In this document: piece after piece, positions 1 through 7,040 of the stretch
How positions within the stretch are numbered: position 1 is the stretch's first letter
How the letters are laid out: each line of letters opens with the position of its first letter
NCBI GenBank assembly: GCA_035512595.1
Contig: DATKDU010000136.1
Location: 1 to 7,424 of the forward strand
Length of the DNA: 7,424 nucleotides
From: DATKDU01 sp035512595
GTDB lineage: Bacteria > Planctomycetota > Planctomycetia > Pirellulales > Pirellulaceae
Reading direction: 5' to 3'
Notes under the pieces: generated by a model
What the model was told of the DNA's origin: nothing
Seen by the model: only the letters and a program-made list of their open reading frames with translations
Databases searched by the model: none
Program-made: the position numbers and the translations under genes

Positions 1-65
1 GCCAAAAACCACGAGCCAATCACCCCTGGCGTAGATGGGTCGTTCCCTCCCTCCCGGCCGCCGCG

Positions 66-126
66 GTGGGGTTGGACTGCTCCGCTCCGGTCGCTGCGCT
101 CCCTGCGCTACGCAGTCCAACCCCAC
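66..126. repeat. Long inverted repeat in the left intergenic region
   Basis: Two perfect 15-bp arms, GTGGGGTTGGACTGC (66-80) and its exact reverse complement (112-126), enclose a 31-bp loop (81-111) rich in TGCGCT/CGCTCC motifs. A transcript could fold into a strong hairpin, but no T-run follows, so I do not call it a terminator. The shape fits a dispersed intergenic palindrome rather than a gene part. Apart from this and the next entry, I see nothing gene-like in 1-254. The long minus-strand reading frame that runs in from the following gene is a composition artefact. Confidence 0.7.
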
Positions 127-146
127 GGCGAATTACGTAACCCCCT

Positions 147-183
147 AGGGGACATTTCTACCTGCGCCAAACAGGGGACATTT
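147..183. repeat. Paired AGGGGACATTT direct repeats
   Basis: AGGGGACATTT occurs at 147-157 and again at 173-183, 26 bp apart start to start. The first copy overlaps the 10-bp palindrome CCCCTAGGGG (142-151). From memory, such GGGGACATTT tandem motifs recur near REP-associated tyrosine transposases (IS200-like Y1 family) in several phyla, so this may be a non-autonomous remnant. No transposase is present in this window, so that identification is inference. Confidence 0.5.
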
Positions 184-254
184 TTAATGGTTTACAACAG
201 ACGAACCGTAAGCATCCGTGGCGAGGTGCCGCCGCCGCGGTTAGGCTGAAGCGA

Positions 255-1115
255 ATGCCGATCCGTTTTCCCTGCCCGCACTGCCGCCAGAAGCTGAGCA
301 TCAGCTCGAAGAAGAGCGGAGCGCAAGCGACCTGTCCGCGCTGCGGGAAAGAGCTGACGGTGCCGATCGTGCAGCACGTGGCGGCAGCCGATGCGTCCAC
401 CAGCGAGCCCGCGCCGCCGCCGGTCGCTCCCCAGACCGACCCCGAGGATGATCCGTACGCCCAGTTTGCCGTCTACGATGAGACCGAGCTCGTCTACGAC
501 ACGGCGGCTCCGGCGACGACGGCGCCCCAGACTCCTCCGCTGGCCCGCCGCATCGCTCTTCCGCGCTACGTCCTCCTCACGCAGGGGATTCTGCTCGGCG
601 TCGTGGCCTTGCTGGCATTCGCGCTGGGCCTGGCCACCGGCGGATCGTTCCTCGGGCGGCAGGCGCAACTGGCCGGCGCGCCGTGCGAGGTCAGCGGAAC
701 GATTTTCTATGCGTCGGGTGGCAGGACTGTCCCCGACGCGGGGGCGGTCGTCCTCTTTCTGCCGCAGACGAAGGACCCGGGACGAGCGATCGCCGCCGAG
801 GGGCTGCGTCCCGAGGAGCCGCTTCCCGACGCGCCGCTGGCCGCAACGGAGGAACTGCGGAACCTGGGCGGGGCGTACACGCGGACCGACGACAACGGAC
901 GCTACCAGGTGCAGCTTGCCGAGCCGGGGACGTACTTCGTCCTGGTGCTATCGCGTCATGCCCGCCGCGGAGCGGGGCAGGATATCCAGACGCAGGACCT
1001 GGTGCGGCTCCGCCGCTTTGTCGAGAATGCCGGCGATCTCTTGGCCGACAGCCGCTATCAGTTCACGACCGAATCGGTCCGCGGCAGCCGGCAGCTCAAC
1101 GCCGTGTTTGACTGA
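255..1115 (+). CDS. Zinc-ribbon, single-pass membrane protein with C-terminal beta-sandwich-like domain
   Basis: This 286-residue protein of unknown function has three visible parts. Residues 1-36 form a zinc ribbon (CPHC at 7-10, CPRC at 27-30), and residues 40-98 are a Pro/Ala/Asp-rich linker. A hydrophobic helix at about 105-127 is followed by an extracytoplasmic domain (about 142-286). That domain contains VSGTIFY, DAGAVVLFLP and TRTDDNGRYQVQLAEPGTYFVLV, which resemble carboxypeptidase-regulatory-like (Ig-type beta-sandwich) repeats found in many exported planctomycete proteins. The zinc ribbon would be cytoplasmic and the C-terminal domain outside, though I infer this topology. The ATG at 255 is chosen because the zinc ribbon starts at once after it; no convincing Shine-Dalgarno sequence precedes it. 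Its TGA is 47 bp from the convergent peptidase gene, and I see no clear terminator between them. Function remains open; a structural or sensory envelope protein is possible. Confidence 0.85.
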   Translation: MPIRFPCPHCRQKLSISSKKSGAQATCPRCGKELTVPIVQHVAAADASTSEPAPPPVAPQTDPEDDPYAQFAVYDETELVYDTAAPATTAPQTPPLARRIALPRYVLLTQGILLGVVALLAFALGLATGGSFLGRQAQLAGAPCEVSGTIFYASGGRTVPDAGAVVLFLPQTKDPGRAIAAEGLRPEEPLPDAPLAATEELRNLGGAYTRTDDNGRYQVQLAEPGTYFVLVLSRHARRGAGQDIQTQDLVRLRRFVENAGDLLADSRYQFTTESVRGSRQLNAVFD

Positions 1116-1162
1116 ACCGCCCAGCCGCGCAGCCGAACGTCGTAGCCGAACTCGCCAGCACC

Positions 1163-3175
1163 TTAGCCGCCCCCTAGCAGGGCCTTTTGCAGGAACAGCA
1201 CCTCCACCCACCGCTGATAATCCGCGTTCTCTTTCTTCCCAAAACCGTGCCCCTCGTTGTCGGCATACACGGTCCACACGGGGCGCCCCTTGGCGCGGAC
1301 CTTCTCGGCAATCTGCTCGGCTTCGGAGAATGGAACGCGTGGATCGTTCTTGCCGTGGGCCACGAGCAGCCAGGACTGAATCTTGTCTGCGTTGTTGGCC
1401 GGGCTGATCCGCTCGAAGAATTCTTTCATTTTCGGATCGCGCTCGTCGCCGTATTCGGCGCGGCGAAGGTCCTGGCGATAAGCGGACGTATTGGCCAGGA
1501 ACGTGTTGAAATTGGCAATGCCGACGTTGTCGATGCCGGCCTTGATCCGGTCTCCGAAGTGCACGAGCGAAGCCAGGACCATGTACCCGCCGTAGGAGCC
1601 GCCGCTGACGGCGACACGGGAGGGGTCGAGATCGGGCTGCGTCGCGATCCAGTCGAGCAGCGCCCCGATGTCCTTGACGCTGTCTTCCCGCTTGTCCGCG
1701 TTGTCGAGCTTGAGGTACGTCTTGCCGTAGCCGCTTGAGCCGCGGACGTTGGGGAAGATGACGGCAATGCCCATTTCATTGAGATAGAACTGCGTCGTGC
1801 CGGAGAAGTACGGCTGCGACTGGCTCTCCGGTCCGCCGTGGATGTTGATCACCACCGGCACTTTCTTCTCGGGCGAGGCGTCCTTCGGCTTGTAATACCA
1901 GGCGGGGATCTTCCGACCGTCGAACGAGGCGAACTCGATCCGTTCCGGCTTGATGAACGTCGCCGGGTTGAGGCCCCCCACTTCGCTGACCGTCCAGCGG
2001 GTGATTTCGCCGTTGGAGATTTCCAGCGAATACGCGTCCGCCGGCGCGTCAGGGCGGGCCAGCGTGAAGCCCAGGTGATTGCCGTCGGGGGAGAATTCGA
2101 GCGAGCCCACGATCCCCAGCGGCAATGCCAGCTCGCGGCGCGTAAAGGCGTCGTTCCCCTTCGGTTCCAGCAGGAACAGCCGGCTCACCCCGTCGGCATT
2201 CACGGTGAACGCCGCCCTTCCGTAGGACAGGTTTTCAACCTGTCCCGTTTTGGACAGGTTGGAAACCTGTCCTACGAAGACATCCAGCTCATCGACATCC
2301 CAATCGATGTCGGTGGTCAGCCACTCGTAAACGCCGCCAGCCAGGTGGAGCCGCGCCAGCCGCTTGAACTCCCCCAGGGCGTCGCTGGCGATGAGGAGCG
2401 ACCCGCCGTCGGCCGTAAAGGCCATCGGTCCGTACGATGCCGTGTCCTGCGCGGGGCGGAGGATTTCCTTCTTGTCCGCCGATTTGATGGAGAGCAGGTG
2501 CGGATACGACTCGTTGGCGGAGACGAACCGGTTGAGAAGCAGCGTGGAATAGTCCGGCGACCAGTCGGCCGCATACCAGAACTCACGATCGACCTCCATC
2601 AGCATCGTCATCGAATCAGCCTTGCGCGGATCGGCCAGATACAAGTCGGTGTCGCGGCCGTTGCGGCGGTTGGAGCTGACGACCATCTGCGAGCCGTCTT
2701 CTTTGACGGCGTTGATGCCGTTGCGCGACTTGCCGTCGGTCAGGAGCGTCGTCTGAAAATTCTTGCGGTCGAGAAAGTAGATCTGGTTGTCTTCGCTCCC
2801 CCCTTTGCTCATCGACAGCAGAATGCCGCCGTCCATGTCGCCGGGAATGAACCCGCCGCCGACCGGCTCCTCGAAGAACGTGATCTGCTCGCGGCGGCCC
2901 TCGGGGGTATACACCCGATGAAGCTGCACCGAGTTGCCAAACCGGGTCCTGATCAAGATTCCCTTCCCAGCCGGGTCCCAGCCGGCAAACCCCGCCCCCC
3001 GCGTGTTCTGGTACTGCGCCAGCCGCTGCACCAGCTCCTCCGGCACCACCGGCACTTCCTGCGTCTGGATGGCGGGCGGTTTGCGGGGGTCAGCTAGGTC
3101 TGCCGCAGATGCGATATATGCAACTAGCGAGCTTGCTGGAATTGTTAAGACAGCCAACAGAAACATCGAACGCAT
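1163..3175 (-). CDS. Secreted S9 family (prolyl oligopeptidase/acylaminoacyl-peptidase-like) serine peptidase
   Basis: This 670-residue serine peptidase has an N-terminal export signal (hydrophobic residues 4-21, likely cleavage near ASA-A at 22-25). A seven-bladed-type beta-propeller follows (about 60-405, with SPD/TAD turns such as WSPD, FTADG and FSPDG), then an alpha/beta-hydrolase domain (about 410-670). The catalytic triad is visible: Ser527 in GGSYGGYM, Asp611 in GKNDPRVP and His643 in EGHGF. The oxyanion-region HGGP motif is at 446-449. Such enzymes cleave short peptides, the propeller restricting substrate size. The gene is second in an operon: its ATG directly abuts the TAA of the upstream amidase, and a strong AAGGGAG Shine-Dalgarno lies 9 nt upstream, which fixes the start. 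Residues 300-318 are encoded by a palindromic repeat inserted in frame in the propeller. The exact substrate is unknown; family assignment is secure. Confidence 0.93.
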   Translation of the reverse strand: MRSMFLLAVLTIPASSLVAYIASAADLADPRKPPAIQTQEVPVVPEELVQRLAQYQNTRGAGFAGWDPAGKGILIRTRFGNSVQLHRVYTPEGRREQITFFEEPVGGGFIPGDMDGGILLSMSKGGSEDNQIYFLDRKNFQTTLLTDGKSRNGINAVKEDGSQMVVSSNRRNGRDTDLYLADPRKADSMTMLMEVDREFWYAADWSPDYSTLLLNRFVSANESYPHLLSIKSADKKEILRPAQDTASYGPMAFTADGGSLLIASDALGEFKRLARLHLAGGVYEWLTTDIDWDVDELDVFVGQVSNLSKTGQVENLSYGRAAFTVNADGVSRLFLLEPKGNDAFTRRELALPLGIVGSLEFSPDGNHLGFTLARPDAPADAYSLEISNGEITRWTVSEVGGLNPATFIKPERIEFASFDGRKIPAWYYKPKDASPEKKVPVVINIHGGPESQSQPYFSGTTQFYLNEMGIAVIFPNVRGSSGYGKTYLKLDNADKREDSVKDIGALLDWIATQPDLDPSRVAVSGGSYGGYMVLASLVHFGDRIKAGIDNVGIANFNTFLANTSAYRQDLRRAEYGDERDPKMKEFFERISPANNADKIQSWLLVAHGKNDPRVPFSEAEQIAEKVRAKGRPVWTVYADNEGHGFGKKENADYQRWVEVLFLQKALLGGG
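2221..2276. repeat. Palindromic repeat pair inserted in frame in the S9 peptidase gene (copy A)
   Basis: Two 25-bp arms (2221-2245 and 2252-2276) are reverse complements with one mismatch and are separated by CGTTTT. Each arm is itself a hairpin: in the left arm, stem GGACAGGTT, loop TTC, stem AACCTGTCC. On the gene's strand the element reads without a stop as roughly VGQVSNLSKTGQVENLSY (peptidase residues 301-318). No direct target duplication is evident. It is the only one of the four copies here that lies wholly inside a coding sequence. Confidence 0.93.
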
Positions 3176-4513
3176 TTAACGAAGCTCCCTTAAGAGCAGC
3201 GGTGTTTGGTCCCACCTAACTGCGGTTTCACATGCTCTAGTCAATTCCACGGTATCCCGCTCGATCAATCCAACGATTTGCATTCCGATCGGGAGACCTT
3301 CGGCAGAAACTGCAATGGGAATGGTGGCAGACGGATGGCGCGAATAGGACCACGGGGAGTTGAAGACTGGGTCGCCTGTCGACTCCGTTGTTGGAGCAAC
3401 GGTTGGCGTCGCCGGAATCAGGATTGCGTCAAGTTGCATGTCGGTCCGCGGACTAAACAATCGGTTGCACGCACTCTTGAAGCGCTCACGATGAAACAAT
3501 GCGTCGGCATAGTCGATGGCGGGCAATGCGAGTCCCTCTTCAATTAACCGTGCCACGTGGGGTGAATAGTCCTTGCGGGACTCCGTGAATTCCTGTCGAT
3601 GGATCGCAGCCGCCTCTGCGGCCATCACGCGCCGGTGCATGACATGCACTTGGGCGAAGCCATCTGGCACTCCGACGGCCTCGACCTGGCATCCACTCGC
3701 TCGGACCCTTTTCACAGCGCTCTCAAAGTGCTTCCACACTTCGGGCGACGAATGTTCCTTGAAGAATGGCTCGCAAACTCCAAAGTGATAGGGCGGTCCT
3801 TCATCGCGGATATTGAACCATGAATCCCACGAACTCAATGTTCCTTGCGCCATCGTAGACACGTCGGCCACGCTGCGCGCTATTGGGCCGACATGGTCCA
3901 AATGGAGGGTTAATGGCATGACGCCCCCACCGACGTGAAAAAATGACCCCGGCTTAAGCCCACACACCCCGCAATACGCCGCGGGCCGGATAATGCTGCC
4001 GCCGGTTTGAGTGCCAAGTGCCGCCATGCACATTTCCATGGCCACGGCCGCGGCAGAGCCGCTGGAGGAGCCGCCGGGAGTGTGATCGAGGTTCCACGGA
4101 TTGCGCGTCGGCGGCGGGTCGAAGCAGGCGAACTCGGTGGTGACCGTCTTGCCGAGAATGATCGCGCCGGCTTTGCGCAGGTTGGCGACGACGGTCGCGT
4201 CTTTCTCAGTCGGCGCGACATTCTCGCGGAGTTTCGAGCCGCACTTCGTCTGCCAGAGAGCCACGTCGATGATGTCCTTGATACCGATGGGAATGCCGTG
4301 GAGTGGGCCAAGATCCTCGCCGCGGGCCAGCATTTCGGTCTGCCGCCGGGCCTCCTTCCGCGCCCCGTCTTCATCGACCAGCACCCAGGCGTGAATTCGG
4401 TCCTCGAACTGGGCGATCCGCCCCAGGCAGTGCTCGACCAGGTCCAGCGGCGTCAGTTCCTTCTGCCACATCAGCCGTCCGGCCTCTTCGATCGTGGGGA
4501 GTTTGGGTAGCAT
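3176..4513 (-). CDS. Amidase-signature family hydrolase
   Basis: This 445-residue amidase-signature enzyme hydrolyses a carboxamide by a Ser-cisSer-Lys triad. With the ATG at 4513, the triad is Lys79 (GIPIGIKD), Ser149 (PGGSSSGS) and the nucleophile Ser173 (TQTGGSIIRPA), followed by the family's CGVCGLKP. A C-terminal GLPIGMQIVG motif is also typical. There is no signal peptide, so it is probably cytoplasmic. A TTG three codons upstream (4522) would add MSL, but ATG is preferred because a modest TAGG lies about 10 nt before it. GatA is the main alternative, but no gatB or gatC is adjacent and the GatA-type SDTGGS is TQTGGS here; a catabolic or peptide amidase is likelier. It is first in an operon with the S9 peptidase. 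The 3' half of the gene is visibly less GC-rich than the 5' half. The real substrate cannot be read from sequence. Confidence 0.9.
   Translation of the reverse strand: MLPKLPTIEEAGRLMWQKELTPLDLVEHCLGRIAQFEDRIHAWVLVDEDGARKEARRQTEMLARGEDLGPLHGIPIGIKDIIDVALWQTKCGSKLRENVAPTEKDATVVANLRKAGAIILGKTVTTEFACFDPPPTRNPWNLDHTPGGSSSGSAAAVAMEMCMAALGTQTGGSIIRPAAYCGVCGLKPGSFFHVGGGVMPLTLHLDHVGPIARSVADVSTMAQGTLSSWDSWFNIRDEGPPYHFGVCEPFFKEHSSPEVWKHFESAVKRVRASGCQVEAVGVPDGFAQVHVMHRRVMAAEAAAIHRQEFTESRKDYSPHVARLIEEGLALPAIDYADALFHRERFKSACNRLFSPRTDMQLDAILIPATPTVAPTTESTGDPVFNSPWSYSRHPSATIPIAVSAEGLPIGMQIVGLIERDTVELTRACETAVRWDQTPLLLRELR
3185..3191 (-). promoter_or_regulatory. Shine-Dalgarno site of the S9 peptidase gene
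   Basis: On the minus strand AAGGGAG lies 9 nt before the ATG at 3175-3173, inside the last codons of the upstream amidase. It settles the peptidase start and, with the TAA-ATG junction, implies translational coupling. It is the only strong Shine-Dalgarno site I find; the other genes here have weak or none. Confidence 0.75.
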
Positions 4514-4532
4514 GAGAGACAACCTAACAGCC

Positions 4533-4592
4533 CGTAGGACAGGTTTTCAACCTGTCCAGAATAATCGGGACAGGTTGAAAACCTATCCTACG
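4533..4592. repeat. Palindromic repeat pair between amidase and carbonic anhydrase-like genes (copy B)
   Basis: Arms 4533-4557 and 4568-4592 are 25 bp each and complementary except for one position (CCTATCC in the right arm where the others have CCTGTCC), with a 10-bp spacer. The pair fills 60 of the 82 bp between two divergent genes. Its right end, CCTACG, is followed by ATC and then the ATG of the carbonic anhydrase-like gene, leaving no Shine-Dalgarno site. Its left end is 19 bp from the amidase ATG. Confidence 0.93.
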
Positions 4593-4595
4593 ATC

Positions 4596-5129
4596 ATGGC
4601 CCACACCATCGACCCCAAAAACACCCGTCACCGCCCCGAGCTGGTCGATCCGTCGGCTTTTCTAGCCCCCGGCGCGGTCGTCCTCGGCGACGTGACGATC
4701 GGCAAGGAGGCCAGCATCTGGTACGGCGCGGTCATCCGCGGCGACTGCGAGGCGATCAGAATTGGCGAGCAAACCAACGTCCAGGACGGCTGCATCCTCC
4801 ACGCCGACCCAGGCTTTCCCTGCACGCTGGGTAACCGCGTCACGCTCGGGCACGCGGCCATTGTCCACGGCGCGACGGTCGAGGACGACGTGCTGATCGG
4901 CATGAAAGCGGTCGTCATGAATGGCGCTAAAATCGGCCGCGGCAGCATCGTGGCCGTCGGCGCGATCGTCACCGAGGGGACCGAGATTCCGCCCGGAAGC
5001 GTCGCCATGGGGCAGCCGGCAAAAGTCAAGCGCCCCGCCGAAGAGCGCGACCTGGCTTATATCCAAATGGCGGCCGAACATTACGTCGCATCGGGACGCG
5101 CGTTCAAATCGTCCTTAGCCGGCGGTTAA
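4596..5129 (+). CDS. Gamma-class carbonic anhydrase-like hexapeptide-repeat protein (YrdA/CamH type)
   Basis: This 177-residue protein is built largely of left-handed beta-helix hexapeptide repeats (about 17-140). The three zinc-ligand histidines of gamma carbonic anhydrases are present: His69 (CILHAD), His86 (LGHAAI) and His91 (VHGATV). Also conserved are Arg48-Gly-Asp50 and Gln63 (NVQDG). The acidic loop that carries the proton-shuttle glutamate in the archaeal enzyme Cam is absent, as in YrdA/CamH relatives, so carbonic anhydrase activity is possible but not assured. It would act as a cytoplasmic homotrimer. The ATG at 4596 is chosen because family similarity begins with VDPSAFLAPGAVVLGDVTIG soon after it; the longer open frame upstream is repeat-derived (RRTGFQPV) and should not be translated. 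The last residues, LAGG-stop, are encoded by a separate palindrome. It is monocistronic between a divergent amidase and a convergent cstA. Confidence 0.9.
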   Translation: MAHTIDPKNTRHRPELVDPSAFLAPGAVVLGDVTIGKEASIWYGAVIRGDCEAIRIGEQTNVQDGCILHADPGFPCTLGNRVTLGHAAIVHGATVEDDVLIGMKAVVMNGAKIGRGSIVAVGAIVTEGTEIPPGSVAMGQPAKVKRPAEERDLAYIQMAAEHYVASGRAFKSSLAGG

Positions 5130-5139
5130 CAACCGCCGG
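5119..5139. terminator. Hairpin at the convergent 3' ends, possible bidirectional terminator
   Basis: CCGGCGGTT (5119-5127), loop AAC and AACCGCCGG (5131-5139) form a perfect 9-bp stem. It overlaps the stop codon of the carbonic anhydrase-like gene and nearly fills the 12-bp gap to the cstA stop. On the plus strand it is followed by GTTTACGTTT, a weak T-tract. The position suits a shared terminator, but the TAGCCGG start resembles the palindrome at 5167-5188 and may be a dispersed repeat that also terminates. Confidence 0.55.
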
Positions 5140-5141
5140 GT

Positions 5142-7037
5142 TTACGTTTGCGAGGCGGTCGCGGCCCCGGAGGCAAGTTTGCCTCCGGCTAGGGACCGTT
5201 GCGGTTCCATCCTCGGCGGGCCGCCCAGCGACGCGATGATCCGAATCGCCTCGATGAGCATCAGCGCCGCCAGCACGATCAGCACGACCCCGGCCCAAGC
5301 GACCGCCTTCGTGCTCAAATGCCACGCTCCGGCCGAATAGAATTCCGGCAGCGTCATCCTCACCAGCGCCCAAGTGCTCATTACGTACATGAACGCCGTC
5401 GGAATGCCAGTGACGATCCACACCCACCAGGCCCGCCGCGTCCGCCACAGCCAGACGGTCACGCCCAAAAGCGTCAATGCTGCCAGAAGCTGGTTGCTCG
5501 CGCCGAACAGGTTCCAGAAAATCATGTAGACCGGTTCCGGCCGCACCGCCAGGCCCGCCGCGTCCAGTGCCACGTTCGGCGACGCGAGCAGGAAGTAAAT
5601 TGGCACTCCGGCGGTGAGTGCCGTGCCCAGATACCGCCCCAGCCGGTTGTGCAGCCCGGTCAGCTCCTGAATGATGAACCGCCCCAGCCGCGTGCAGACG
5701 TCGAGCGTGTCGTAGACGAACGTGGCAAACGCCATCAGCGCGAACGACATGCCGATCCCTTTGGGGATCATGGCCACGCCCAGGAACTGCGAGATCCCCT
5801 GGGCGTAAACCTGATTTGGCGAACCTTTCAACTCGCTCGACCCGGCGGCAAACATCATCACGCACGACAGCGACACGATGGCGACCATGGCTTCCATGAG
5901 CATGGTGCCGTAGCCGACCACCTTGGCGTCGGTTTCCTTGCGGAGCTGCTTGGACGTCGTCCCCGAGGCGATCAGCGAGTGAAAGCCCGAACACGCGCCG
6001 CAGGCGATCATGATGAACAGCAGCGGAAACAGCGGCTGCATCTGGCTCGCGCCGCCGACCAGCTTGGGCACTTCCCACCCGATGAATGCCGGGTACTGCG
6101 CCACGGCCCCGCCGAGAATCAGCCCCAGCGCGCCGGCGGCGAGTGCCGCATAGAGGAAATAGCCGCCGATCTGTCCGCGGGGCTGCAAAATCAACCACAC
6201 CGGGGCCACGCCGGCGCCCAGGCAATACAGCAGCAGCACGACGTCCCATCCCTTGCGGGCATACGAAACCGTGGCGATCGCGGCGGCGTCGTGGGCCTGC
6301 ACCCCTTCGTAGACGCTCTGCGGCACTCCCGCCTGGGGTTGATAGGCAATTTCCGCCACATCGAACTGCGCGTAGGGGCCAAGGATGATGGCGCCGATCA
6401 CCAGGACCGAGAACACGATCGTCGCCCGCCCCATCGGCATCTTCAGGTACTTCACGCACAGTCCCATGCCGATCGTCAGCGCCAGATACAGGGCCGATGC
6501 GGTGGCGATTGCCCCGCCTCCCACGCCGCCGTTTTCCGCCGTCGCCGGCCCCAGGAACGTCGATGCCGTCACGTCGGTAAACGCCACGATGATGTATATC
6601 AGCGCGATCCAGATGAACGACAGAAAGAGCAGGTACGACCAGCGGCTCATGTTGTCGCGAACGACCTCGGCAATCGAGCGGGCCTTGTGGCGGATTGAAG
6701 CGACGAGCGACGAAAAATCATGCACGCCGCCGATGAAGATCGAGCCGACGAGGATCCAGATCAGTGCCGGCAGCCAGCCGAACATCAGCCCCGCCAGGAT
6801 CGGCCCGACGATCGGCCCGGCGGCGGCAATCGCGGAGAAATGCTGCGGCACGAGCGACGAGGGGGCCAGCGCGTCGTAATCGACGCCGTCGTGCATCTCC
6901 TGGGCGGGCGTCTTGCGGTTCGCGTTGAGTTCAAACAGCCGGGCCAGGACGCGGCCGTAAACCACGTAAGCGATCATCAGAATGATCGCCGACGGGATGA
7001 TGATGTAAAGGAGCGGAAGGTTGTGGAGGAAGTCCAT
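5142..7037 (-). CDS. cstA: CstA-family carbon starvation transporter
   Basis: This 631-residue polytopic inner-membrane protein has many hydrophobic segments along its length. Family signatures are TPAQEMHDGVDY (43-54), QHFSAIAAAGPIVGPILAG (65-83), VGSIFIGGVHDF (97-108) and, in the middle, ACGACSGFHSLIASGTTSKQL followed by YGTMLMEAMVAI. Characterised CstA/BtsT proteins import peptides or pyruvate during carbon limitation; the substrate here is unknown. It is shorter than E. coli CstA (about 700 residues). The start is taken as ATG at 7037, giving MDFLHNLPLLYIIIPSAIIL. A longer call from a TTG at 7058 would add MKTCPTF, which is entirely palindromic-repeat sequence. Copy C ends 3 nt before the ATG and no Shine-Dalgarno is visible. 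Residues 616-624 (LAGGKLASG) come from another palindrome and are probably a dispensable tail. The gene is divergent from nagA; no small cstX/yjiX-like partner is seen after it. Confidence 0.93.
   Translation of the reverse strand: MDFLHNLPLLYIIIPSAIILMIAYVVYGRVLARLFELNANRKTPAQEMHDGVDYDALAPSSLVPQHFSAIAAAGPIVGPILAGLMFGWLPALIWILVGSIFIGGVHDFSSLVASIRHKARSIAEVVRDNMSRWSYLLFLSFIWIALIYIIVAFTDVTASTFLGPATAENGGVGGGAIATASALYLALTIGMGLCVKYLKMPMGRATIVFSVLVIGAIILGPYAQFDVAEIAYQPQAGVPQSVYEGVQAHDAAAIATVSYARKGWDVVLLLYCLGAGVAPVWLILQPRGQIGGYFLYAALAAGALGLILGGAVAQYPAFIGWEVPKLVGGASQMQPLFPLLFIMIACGACSGFHSLIASGTTSKQLRKETDAKVVGYGTMLMEAMVAIVSLSCVMMFAAGSSELKGSPNQVYAQGISQFLGVAMIPKGIGMSFALMAFATFVYDTLDVCTRLGRFIIQELTGLHNRLGRYLGTALTAGVPIYFLLASPNVALDAAGLAVRPEPVYMIFWNLFGASNQLLAALTLLGVTVWLWRTRRAWWVWIVTGIPTAFMYVMSTWALVRMTLPEFYSAGAWHLSTKAVAWAGVVLIVLAALMLIEAIRIIASLGGPPRMEPQRSLAGGKLASGAATASQT
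5167..5188. repeat. Palindrome within the 3' coding end of cstA
   Basis: CCGGAGGCAA (5167-5176) and TTGCCTCCGG (5179-5188) are perfect reverse complements separated by GT. On the cstA strand it is preceded by CCTAG, giving TAGCCGGAGGC, much like TTAGCCGGCGG on the plus strand at 5115-5125. The two palindromes point toward each other and each forms the C-terminal LAGG of its gene. They look like two members of one repeat type. Confidence 0.7.
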
Positions 7038-7040
7038 AAA

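Noticed and set aside
66..126. Rho-independent terminator for an upstream gene
   Set aside because: The stem is strong but the loop is 31 nt and no T-run follows; better described as a dispersed inverted repeat.
192..668. Long minus-strand open frame over the start of the zinc-ribbon gene
   Set aside because: Arg/Gly/Ala-rich low-complexity translation with no recognisable motif; it is the antisense shadow of a high-GC gene with clear zinc ribbon and membrane helix.
1116..1162. Terminator between the convergent zinc-ribbon and peptidase genes
   Set aside because: Only short repeated AGCCG motifs are visible; I could not find a stable hairpin followed by T residues on either strand.
1838..3097. 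419-codon plus-strand open frame opposite the S9 peptidase
   Set aside because: Antisense shadow: no domain, and the minus frame holds the full catalytic triad and signal peptide.
3176..4513. Assignment of the amidase as GatA of the tRNA-dependent amidotransferase
   Set aside because: No gatB or gatC neighbours, an operon with a secreted peptidase, and motif differences (TQTGGS rather than SDTGGS) make a catabolic amidase likelier; not fully excluded.
5199..6698. 499-codon plus-strand open frame opposite cstA
   Set aside because: Translation is rich in His, Arg, Gln and Pro, as expected for the complement of a GC-rich membrane-protein gene; the CstA frame carries unmistakable family motifs.
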